This document shows, one piece after another, positions 37,075-47,800 of a stretch of 64,000 bases of DNA (position 1 is the first letter of the stretch; each line of letters begins with the position of its first letter). Origin of the DNA: Flagellimonas sp. S3867 (GTDB taxonomy: Bacteria; Bacteroidota; Bacteroidia; Flavobacteriales; Flavobacteriaceae); the NCBI RefSeq assembly GCF_014698935.1, contig NZ_JACVMN010000002.1:1105187-1169186 (forward strand). Reading direction: 5' to 3'. The position numbers and the translations under genes were made by a program. The notes beneath the pieces were generated by a model that worked only from the letters and a program-made list of their open reading frames with translations, made no database searches and was not told the origin of the DNA.

Positions 37075-37100
37075 TGTACTATACATATAGTACAAACATA
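37075..37100 (-). promoter_or_regulatory. Operator and -7 box of the GntR-slipin operon
   Basis: TGTACTAT (37075-37082), 4 bases, ATAGTACA (37087-37094) is a perfect inverted repeat of the YtrA/GntR kind. On the minus strand it touches the -7 box TATGTTTG (37100-37093), so a bound dimer would block promoter opening. Assignment of GntR as the binder is inferred. No good -33 box is seen. Confidence 0.6.
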
Positions 37101-37285
37101 CAACTTTTTTTCGAATAGCTTATTTTGCAGTTTTGAATTCTAAAATTGAAGCTATTTAAAAACCATTTGTCAATTGTCAGTCATATCTATCGCGCTGATT
37201 AAAGCTCTAGTTTTAAGGAGCTAAGCCAAGCTGTTATGAAACCCATCATCGTTTTTTGTTGGATGAGCCTCAGCGTTCAAATCCT

Positions 37286-37318
37286 GTAAAAACCAATATC
37301 CATGATATTGGTTTTTAC
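37286..37318 (+). terminator. Long perfect stem-loop, probable terminator
   Basis: GTAAAAACCAATATC (37286-37300) and GATATTGGTTTTTAC (37304-37318) pair over 15 bases with a three-base loop. A-rich and T-rich ends give it the look of a bidirectional terminator. No plus-strand gene lies before it, so it may end a small RNA from 37101-37285. The rest of the 324-base gap shows no other feature. Confidence 0.5.
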
Positions 37319-37390
37319 GTTTATTGATCCCATTAAATCTGGATGACATTTTTGTAAGGTTTTTGCTGTTTTATTGGCTAAGGGGATATC

Positions 37391-37804
37391 ATGGAGAACG
37401 CTCAATATTTTATGACTCGGTGTGAAGAACTGGCAAGTCAAGCCATGGCTAAAGGAAACAGTGCGGTGGGGAGTCTGATTGTTGTTGATAATAAAATTGT
37501 CGCCGAGGCAGAGGAGGCTGTTGCGACCAAACAAGATATTAGCTGTCATGCCGAAATGGAAGTTGTCCGGGCGGCAAGGAAAATATTGGGGAAAGACATG
37601 TCAAATGCCACACTCTATACCACCAAGGAGCCCTGTGTTATGTGTAGTTATGCCATTAGGTTTCATGGCATTGGCACAGTGGTCTACAAAGAGAAGTCAA
37701 TGGAATTGGGTGGTGCAAATAGCACGTATAATCTGTTGGTAACTGAAAATGCCCCGAAGGGTTGGGGTGCGCCGGTACGCAGTATTCATTTAGAAGAAGA
37801 ATAA
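37391..37804 (+). CDS. Nucleoside/CMP-dCMP-type deaminase family protein
   Basis: The 137-residue zinc hydrolase has the deaminase signature CHAEMEVV (zinc-binding His and catalytic Glu) and PCVMC (two Cys zinc ligands), separated as in the tRNA-adenosine/guanine/cytosine deaminase superfamily. At this size it deaminates a free base or nucleoside; the substrate is unclear. Its stop is followed after one base by the start of the PNPOx-like gene, so they form an operon. Confidence 0.88.
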   Translation: MENAQYFMTRCEELASQAMAKGNSAVGSLIVVDNKIVAEAEEAVATKQDISCHAEMEVVRAARKILGKDMSNATLYTTKEPCVMCSYAIRFHGIGTVVYKEKSMELGGANSTYNLLVTENAPKGWGAPVRSIHLEEE

Positions 37805-37805
37805 A

Positions 37806-38435
37806 ATGAACTATTCAAAATTAGCTTTTACAGATACGATTAAAAAACTTCAAGAAGAACAGGGCAGTAGACATTCCTACGAGCGCATGGAACGTATGGA
37901 ATTGCCTGATGGTCTGTCTTTTAGGGAGATGAGTTTTATCAAAGAGCGGGATAGTTTTTATATGGCCTCCTACGGAGAAAATGGGTTTCCCTATATTCAG
38001 CATAGGGGTGGACCCAAAGGCTTTTTAAAAATGATCGATGTTAAAACATTGGCGTTTCTTGATTTTACGGGTAACAAACAATACATCTCCACAGGAAATG
38101 TTCAAACGCATAATAAAGTATCGCTGATTTTTATGGATTATGTCAATCGTGCGCGATTAAAGATCTATGCCGAAGCTGAAACTGTTTCACTGGATGAAAA
38201 CAAAGAACTGGCGGAGACATTGGAACTAGATTACAACTATAAAGCTGAGCGGATTTTTGTGTTCCATATAAAGGCCTTTGATTGGAATTGCCCCCAGCAT
38301 ATTACACCACGATATACTTATGAGGATATTTCTAAAATGAATGAAGAACGAGAAGGTCATATTCAAAATCTGGAAAACGAAATTGTGTCGTTAAAGCAAA
38401 AACTATTGGATTTTGAATCAAATAAGGGAAAATGA
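37806..38435 (+). CDS. Pyridoxamine-5'-phosphate-oxidase-like FMN-binding protein
   Basis: The 209-residue protein has the split-barrel fold of this family: YIQHRGGPKGFLKMID in the first half (FMN-phosphate contact), FLDFTGNKQYISTGNV and DYVNRARLKIYAEAE, then a C-terminal helix with the PRYTYEDI segment. Members are flavin oxidoreductases or F420/FMN-binding proteins that detoxify small molecules. It is coupled to the deaminase gene. The function is not defined further. Confidence 0.82.
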   Translation: MNYSKLAFTDTIKKLQEEQGSRHSYERMERMELPDGLSFREMSFIKERDSFYMASYGENGFPYIQHRGGPKGFLKMIDVKTLAFLDFTGNKQYISTGNVQTHNKVSLIFMDYVNRARLKIYAEAETVSLDENKELAETLELDYNYKAERIFVFHIKAFDWNCPQHITPRYTYEDISKMNEEREGHIQNLENEIVSLKQKLLDFESNKGK

Positions 38436-38853
38436 AAACCTAGGACTTTACTTTTCAGATTCACTTGCAAGCACAGCACAATATCCAATTGATCTTTATC
38501 TGTTTTTACATGTTTTCTTACAAGTAGATCAATGTTCCCATCACTTTTTTTAGCTGTAATATTTCACATCATTTTTTAGGTTAAGAATAGGTGTGGATAT
38601 TAACAATCTTCGCTTGCTGTGTTTCTAAGTTAACCCCTTAATAATCAACTATTTTCAAATAAAATAAATAGACACTGATTAAGGAATCTTACTGTTTATT
38701 GGTAAAAATGGGCCTAGTAATGAAAATGCTTTCATCGTTTATCCGATGTTTCACAACAAATGATCGATGAAATACAACATATTTTCCTTTTAACGGATTG
38801 TTGTAGATATGTTTGAATAATCCTACAAGGAAAAACAACCTCATTACTAAACT
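38436..38853. other. Long leader/regulatory gap before the adhesin operon
   Basis: The 418 bases between the PNPOx-like gene and the giant adhesin hold no gene. A possible -7 box TATGTTTG sits at 38808-38815, 39 bases before the ATG. Nothing else is recognisable, and no strong terminator is seen after the PNPOx-like gene. Confidence 0.4.
38808..38815 (+). promoter_or_regulatory. Possible -7 box of the giant adhesin operon
   Basis: TATGTTTG fits TAnnTTTG and would start transcription near 38822, about 30 bases before the ATG at 38854. No -33 TTG is found at the right distance, so the element is uncertain. Confidence 0.35.
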
Positions 38854-41800
38854 ATGATTGCACTGATAACCCGCCTGAAGAAGAGTAATTTTCTGCTGTC
38901 TTTTTTGTTTTTGCTTGGAATGATCCAAATGGGCCATGCCCAAAATTGTTCCATTAATGCGGGGATACCAGAAACTGTGTGTGAAAATGTTGGAATTTTC
39001 AATTTATCGGGATCCTCGGCAGGTTTGGTTCAAAGCGGACCTACTTGGTCTCAAGTGGGTGGTCCGTCGGTAATAATAGATGATGTTTCCAACCTTACAA
39101 CTGGAATTAATGGCCTTGTTGGTGGGAATACCTACACATTTCGATTAACCGCTGTATGTACTGATGGAACTACACAATTTCAAGATGTAAACATTACCGT
39201 TCAACCAATCACCGTTGCCGATGCGGGAAGTGATATCGCTTCATGTCCAGATAATTCGGGAACAATCATTACCAATGCAAATACACCACTCAATGGGGGT
39301 GAAACAGGACAATGGAGCATTGTTGGAAATAATAATGCTGGAGTTACCATAAACTCGCCGAGTTCCCCAACGACTAGTTTGACATTGGTCGAGGGAAATG
39401 CAGGAGTAACCACATTGCAATGGACAATTACGGGACCTGATTATGCTCCTGGACAATTTTGTGAGTCAAGCGACACGATAACCGTTACCAACTACGGAGG
39501 AGTTTCGGTAATTGATGCCGGCCCAGACCAGAATCTGGACAATTGCTATACAGTAACCCAGTCCACTTCGATGGCTGCCAGTTTTGGTGGTAATAATATT
39601 AATGGTCAGGTAGGTACATGGTCATTCGTAAGCGGGCCCAATACTCCTACAATCTCGAATGCCAACAACAATAACACCAACGTTTCAAACCTTGTTGAAG
39701 GTTCTTATGTTTTTAGGTGGTCGGTAAGTGGACCATGTGCAACTGGAGAAGATACAGTAACAATCAATGTGGCGGCTGCCACACAGGACATTTCTACGGC
39801 CTCAATCCAAGATGACAATATTCGTTTTTGTGATGCAAGCATTACCACAGTAACACTTGAAGGTTCACTACCTCTGTTTACAGGAGAAACGGTTACTTGG
39901 ACCCAAACGTCCGGTCCTGGCGGAGCAAGTATTTTAAACCCTAATTCTCCAACGACCCAAATAACGGGATTAGATGGAAGTAGTACCTATAACTTCACCT
40001 ATACCATAGAAAATTCAACAACACTTTGTAACGATTCCGCAACGGCAACCGTTCGATATTCTACCAACCCTGTTTCCATTTCGGCAAACGGAGGCAGCGA
40101 TATTGTTGCAACGTGTGGAGTAACAAGTGTTGATATTCCATTTACCACTACAGGGAATGGAACCAATACATACAGCATTATTAATGGTCCAAGCGGTTCA
40201 GCTTTGGTGAACCCGGGCACGTTTACAAATACTGGAGGTACACCTTTGAACATTGATTTTGATGTTGAAGGAACATATACCATATTATTTAGAAGAGCGC
40301 TTAGCGGAACCATACAAACAGGATGCGATGTGGCAACCGATGCCATAAACGTAACCGTTGCTCTGACCCCGACGGCATCCAATGCAGGTACGGATCAGAA
40401 TTTGGCCTGTAATGTGACCAGTACGGATATTACCGGGAACACGGTAACTGTAGGAAGTTCACTTTGGTCGCAGATCAGCGGACCAAATACAGCTACAATT
40501 GCAACACCCTATACAACTACCACAAATGTTTCCAATTTAATTCCTGGAACCTATGTGTTCCAGTATGGAGTATCCGGAGGAAGTGCCTGTGCTCCTTCAA
40601 TGGAGGATACCGTGGAGGTTGTAGTGTCTTCAGATGCTCCAGTGGCCACAGATGCAGGGTTGGATCAAAATATTTGCTTTGGAGCACCAACGCAGTTGGA
40701 TGCCAACGCACCACCATCAACCAATTTGGAAGGAACATGGACAGTGGACACCGCTCCGGTGGGAGCAACCATCGTTTTTGCAGATGCAAATGATCCTAAA
40801 ACCTTGGTTTCAGGATTAAACGATCCCAACGAGACTTATATTTTCCTTTGGACAATTGATAACCCGGGCGACCCGACCTGCCCAAACCCTGGAACAGATA
40901 CCGTTACCATTACTACAAATGCAACGCAAGGACCTCAACTGGCCGATGCAGGCCCGGACCAATGCTTAACCACAGGTACTTCCTCTGGAACTTTGGCTGG
41001 AAATCAACCTGCTGTGGACGAAATTGGAACATGGACTGCTGACCCAGCCACCGGAATAACATTCAATGATCCCAATCAATTTGATACCAATGTTACTATC
41101 ACCATAGAACAGAGCTACATGCTTACTTGGACCATATCTAAAATTGCTCCTGGTTGCCAATCTACTTCCGATGAAGCGGAAATAACGGTTGGCCCAAATG
41201 CTGTGGCAGATGCGGGACTCGATCAAACAGCCTGTCAATCTATTTTTACCATGGATGCGACCGGATCCGTAGGGAGCAGTGGTGCCTGGAACCAAATTTC
41301 TGGCCCAGGTGGATTTACTATTGATGATAACACCAGTCAAACAGCCCAAATTACATTCAACTTTTCAGGGCAATATGTTTTCGAATGGACAGCAAACAAC
41401 GGCTCTTGTTCCTCAGATACTGACCAAGTAACTTTGAATGTTGGGATTCCTCCAACAACGGCGGTTGTTACAACCCCTGCGGAGACCATATGTTCTTCAA
41501 CTTCAATTGTGTTGGATGGAAACGTTTTTAACAGCAATATAGAGACCGGTTACTGGACGCTTCTTTCGGGAGCACCAAATACACCGACTTTTTCAGATAT
41601 AAATGACCCTAATGCCTCCGTTACAGGAATGGTTTCAGGGACCTATACCTTTAGATGGACCATTGCTGGGGATACCAATTGCCCAGTTAGCTTTGCCGAC
41701 AAAACCGTAGATGTTTTTGTTCCAGCGGATGCAGGTCCAGATTTAGAGTTGTGTCAAGTTCAAAATTTCTTGCTGGAAGCCACCTTTGGTTCAACCGGTA

Positions 41801-44800
41801 CTTGGGTACAAACCTTTGGTCCTGGTGTTGGAGGCCTTCCGGGGGCTCCTGCCACAATTTCCCAAAATCCGGTGGATAGCAATGTTGCTGAAGTAAGTAA
41901 TATTGAATTGGGAAGAGTGTACAGATTTCAATTCACTACAAATTATCCTGGTGCTACAGGCTGTGGAAATACCTCAGATGAAGTACAGGTAGAATCGAGT
42001 GGATTACCAACTGTTTTACCAGATGCAGGACCAGACCAATTATTATGTTTGGGAGATTTGGTAGTGCCCAACCAAACTACTTTGGCGGGGAATACCCCAC
42101 CAGATGATGTAGATGAAGCTACATGGAGTTTTACAGAACAACCAGCAGGAAGCACGGCAGTAATTACTAATGTAAATGATCCTCTTTCTACAATAACTGG
42201 ATTGACTGTACCCGGAACCTATATTTTAGAGTGGAATTTTGAATCGGGATTCTGTTTTACCACATCAGATGTAGTCCGTATAGAAGTATACGAGGCACCA
42301 TCCGCCGCAGATGCCGGTCCGGATCAGCTAAATGCTTGTCAATTGGATGCACAAATGAATGCAGTTCCTCCTACTTCAGGAACAGGAACATGGACCTTTA
42401 CTGTTGACCCTTCTGGAGGTGCTGCAGTAATTGACAATCCAAATTCCCCTACAACAACTATATCCAACATTACAACAACAGGAATCTATACCCTAACATG
42501 GACAGTAGCACATAACGGCGTAGCTTTTGTGGATAGTCCCTCTGCCTGCGATCCAACATCCGACACCATAGATATTACTTTTCCGGCCGATGCACCTTCT
42601 AGTGCAGATGCGGGTACAGATCAAGAATTGTGTGCCGCTACACAGACCAATATGGCAGCAACTGCAATTGTTGTGGGAACAGGAACCTGGACCCAGACCG
42701 CAGGTCCTGGTGTTGGAGGAACTCCCGGAACACCCGCAAATATTGTCGCACCAAATACCGAAACGACACTTATAGATACTTTAGAACCGGGCACATACGA
42801 ATTTACATGGACCGTTGTAAATGGTGGTTGTACTTTCGTTGATATTATGGAATTGGTTAATTATGCCGATCCTGGAAGTGCAGATGCTGGCCCCGACCAA
42901 AACTTGGACCAATTTTCTTCTGTAACCCTAGCTGCTATTCCGGCAACCGCTGGACTAGGCACTTGGTCTCAAATTTCAGGTCCAACAACCGCTGGATTTG
43001 TAAACGAAAATGACCCGAATACAGAGGTTTTCGGCGCAACCAATGGAACCTATGTTTTTGAGTGGAGAATATCCAATGGCACATGTGCTGATGTTTTTGA
43101 TACGGTAGACGTGTCCTTACTTGGAATTGATTTGGAATTGACAAAATCCGTACTTCCAACTTCTGCAAACCCTGGCGACACAATCACGTTCACAATAGAT
43201 GTTTTTAACAACGATGCATCAACTTCTTCGGATGCAACCGGAGTTACAGTCCGGGATGTTATCCCTACAGGATATACCTTGGTTCCGGGAACAGTTAGCA
43301 ATGGAGGTGTTTACAATGCAGGAGATTTGTCCATTACGTGGTCCAACCTGTCCGTTACCAATGGTAACACGCAAAGTTTAACGTTCGATGCTACGGTAAA
43401 CGCATCTGGAAATTATGTCAATACCGCTGAAATAACTGCAAATGATATTTTTGATATTGATTCTACAGTCAATAACGGTTTGGCCGGAGAAGATGATCAA
43501 GATACCGCTGAGGTAACGGTAACCATTGCAGATTTAACTCTGGCAAAAGATATTAGCGCCGGATCAAGCCTTACGCCCAATGTGGGTGACACCGTAGTTT
43601 TTGAACTCACAGTTACCAATGCCGGACCTGTTACCGCTACCAACATTACTGTAGAAGATGTAGTCCCTTCTGGATTTACCATTGGAACCATTAATAATGG
43701 AGGCACGAATTCTGGGGGTACTATCAGCTGGAATATTGCATCATTAGCAGTAGGTGCTACAACAGTATCCTACGAAGTAACTGTAAATGCCCCAACAGGA
43801 ACACCCAATGAATATGTAAATACTGCAGAAATAACTACCTCGGACCAGTTTGATCCCAACAGCTCGCCCAACAATGATGATGGAGATCAAAGTGAAGATG
43901 ATGAAGATTCAGTGACTATAACGGTAGCCGAAGAAGCTGATTTGAGTATGGCCAAAAATATAATCGTTGGCTCCATAACTCCAAATGTTGGGGAGACACT
44001 CACGTTTGAGTTGGTACTTTCCAATGCTGGCCCTAATGATGCGACTGGAGTTTCTGTTGAAGACGTCCTTCCTGCAGGGTTTACTCTTACCACAGTTAAT
44101 GGTGGAGGTACCGCAGGCGGAAATACAGCTAGCTGGTCAGGATTGTTCATTCCGTCGGGAGGAAATATCGCGCTGACCTATCAAGCAAATGTAAATGCAC
44201 CTACGGGTACACCAGGAGAATATACCAATAGTGCTCAGATTACCGCCAGTAATCAAACGGACCCGGACAGTGATCCAACTGTTGGTCCAGGAGCTGATGA
44301 TTTAGGGGATGCTATTGCCGATGATGACGAAACAAGCTTAACAATTACCCCTCAAACGGCCAACCTTTCGGTAATTAAGTCAGTTGACAATGCTACTCCG
44401 GATGTTGGTGATACGGTAACCTTTACAGTTCAAGTGGACAACGCTGGACCGGATGTAGCCTCCAATGTGGCTATTGAAGATGCAGTTCCATCAGGCTATA
44501 CTATAGCTGGTGGAAGTGTTTCCAATGGTGGAATCTTCAATTTAGGAGGGTCCGAAGTTATTTGGAATTTGGTTTCAGTACCATTGGCAGGAATAACTTT
44601 GACTTATCAAGCTACGGTAAATGCACCTACGGGAGCACCAGGGGAATACGAAAATATTGTACAAATAACCGCTGTAGATCAATTTGACCCCAACAGCTCA
44701 CCCAATAATGACGATGGCGATCAAAGTGAGGATGATGAAGATGCACAGATCGTAACCCCAACAGCTTCCGATTTAAGTTTGGTAAAGGATATCAATGTTG

Positions 44801-47800
44801 CATCATCAACTACACCAAATGTCGGAGATACTGTAGTGTTCGAATTGACAGTGGCCAATGCAGGTCCAAGCACGGCTACCAATATAGTATTGGAAGATAT
44901 TGTTCCTTCAGGATACACCTTGGGAACGGTAAATAATGGCGGAAGTGCTATTGCAGGAACCTTCATCACATGGAATATTGCCACTTTACCAGTAGGATCC
45001 ACAACAGTTTCCTATGAGGTGACCGTGAATGCCCCAACAGGATCAGCCGATGAGTATTTGAATACAGCTGAGATTGCCTCCGTAGATCAATTTGATCCAG
45101 ATAGTTCACCGGGCAATGACGATGGTGATCAAGACGAAGACGATGAAGACTTCTTTGTGGTTATCCCACAAGTCACGGATATTGAATTGGATATTTTAGC
45201 CAGTAATACCACACCTGATGTAGGTGATGTGGTCGCTTTTACTATTAACTTGAGTAATACAGGGGCAGATGCTGCAACCGGAGTTTCAGTTGAAAACTTG
45301 GTGCCCGTAGGATTTGGAACAATCGTAGGAATAAACAATGGTGGAACGTTCAATTTTGGATCAGGGATTATTACATGGACCGGTCTTACGGTTCCTGTAG
45401 GAACAAATACAACCGTACTGACATTTAATGCAACAGTGGGAACTCCTACAGGTGCCTTAGGTGAATTCACCCATATTTCCGAAGTAACATTTAGCAATCA
45501 ATTTGATTCAGATAGCACACCCAATAATGACGATGGCGACCAAAGTGAGGATGACGAAGATGCAATCACATCTGCACCAGAACAGGCCGATCTTTCTTTG
45601 ACCAAAATTGTGGTTGATAATGATCTTACCCCAAATGTGGGGGATGAAATAAGTTTTGAAATTACCATTTCAAACACAGGGCCAAATGATGCAACCAATG
45701 TCATAGTGACGGATTTGCTTCCTACAGGATTTGATTACGTTTTATATAGCGCAACAGCTGGAGTCTATAATGACACCACTGGGGAGTGGCAAGTTGGAAC
45801 TGTTAGCGGAGGAGGTTCCGAGACTTTGATCATTGATGTATTGGTCAATGCAACAGGGAACTATGTCAATACCGCTCAGATTACAGCTTCAGATGCTTTT
45901 GATATTGATTCAACACCAAGCAACGGAGTTTCTGCAGAAGATGACCAAGACGAGGTGACAATTATCCCGAGTGCTTTGGTAGACCTTTCGTTGACCAAAA
46001 ATGTAGACAATGCAAACCCAGTGGTCAATACAAACGTGGTGTTTACCTTGACCGTTTCCAATACTGGACCAAGTGATGCCACGGCTATTCAAGTCACGGA
46101 CCAATTGCCATCAGGATTCACCTATGTTTCAGATGATGGAGGTGGAAATTATGATGACGCAATCGGCATTTGGAATGTTGGAGCATTGATTAATGGAGGG
46201 AACGCTAGCTTGAACATAACAGCTACCGTAAATCCAACCGGAAGCTATACCAATATTGCAGAAATTACGGCCCAAGGAGAAACGGACAGCGATTCCACTC
46301 CAAACAATGGAGTTGTCGGAGAAGATGACCAGGATCAAGTGGTAATCAATGCGGCACCGCTTGTAGACATTTCTGTTACAAAAACAGCAGATGATCTTAC
46401 CCCGAACGTGGGTGATCCAATCCAATTTACGATAACCGTTCAAAATGATGGCCCAAATGACGCGACCAATGTTGTGGTTACCGATGTATTGGCAGCGGGC
46501 TACGGATTTGTAAGTGCAGTTCCGTCTACCGGAGTTTATGAATCTTTAAATGGCTCATGGACTGTTGGAAACCTTGCGAATGGTGCTTTAGAAAATATTG
46601 TAATAACTGCCAATGTATTGGCTAATGGAGACTATACCAATATTGCAGAATTGACAGGTTTGACGGAAACTGATGTAGATTCGGAACCTTCCAATAATGA
46701 TGATACTGAGGACGATCAACAGACCATTGAACCGATCCCTGTTCTGGTTTCAGACCTTGTATTGCGTAAATCAGTTAACATTTTGAGTCCATTGGTTGGG
46801 GAAGATGTGATTTTCAATATCAGCATTACAAACAATGGACCAAGCGATGTTATTGGAGTTGAAGTTTTAGATTTATTGCCTTCCGGATATACCTATGTCT
46901 CCAACAATAGAACAGCTGGGGTTTATGACCCGGGAACAGGTATTTGGGAATTGAACGGAGTAATCCCGAATGGAACCACAGAGACCATGAATATTGTGGC
47001 AACGGTGAATCCTACAGGAGATTATTTCAACGTCACCGAAGTTTTCTCATCCAGTAACTTGGATCCCAATTCAACCCCAAATAACAACAACATATTTGAA
47101 AATGACCAGGATAGTGCAGGGACCACACCAATTCCAGCCTCAGATTTGGCGTTGGACAAAACAGTGGATAACGAATTCCCTGATGTAGGCTCCAACGTAA
47201 CCTTTACAATTACGGTGACCAACGACGGTCCAAGCGATGCGACCAATGTGGTGGTTTCAGACGCATTGCCATCAGGTTATATTTACCTATCGGATGATTC
47301 AGGTGGAACGTACAGTGATGCAAGTGGACTTTGGAATGTTGGCATTATTGCCGGCGGAGGTAATGCCATTTTAAATATTACAGCACAGGTGAATAGCTCC
47401 GGGGATTATAACAACGTAGCTGAAGTAATAGCCACTATCCAGTTAGACCCAGATTCAACACCCGGGAACAATATACTTTCTGAAGATGATCAAGATGAAC
47501 AATCGGTTACACCAAGATCGGTAACTGATATCTCTGTTTCAAAAACGGCAGATAACTTAAGCCCTTCAGTGGGTGAGCAAATCGTGTTTACTGTAACAGT
47601 TACCAATTCAGGGCCCAATGTGGCTACCGGTTTGGTGATTGAAGATGCTTTAGCCACTGGATATAGCTTGGTTTCGGCTGTGGTTACATCGGGCACCTAT
47701 GATCAAATTACAGGAGCTTGGGCGGTTCCAACAATTGCCAACGGAATGTCTGAAATACTTACAATTACTGCTACCGTACTCGCTTCTGGAGAATATGGCA

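Noticed and set aside
37271..37290. tRNA-like T-loop (GTTCAAATCC) before the deaminase gene
   Set aside because: No T stem, acceptor stem or anticodon arm can be folded around it.
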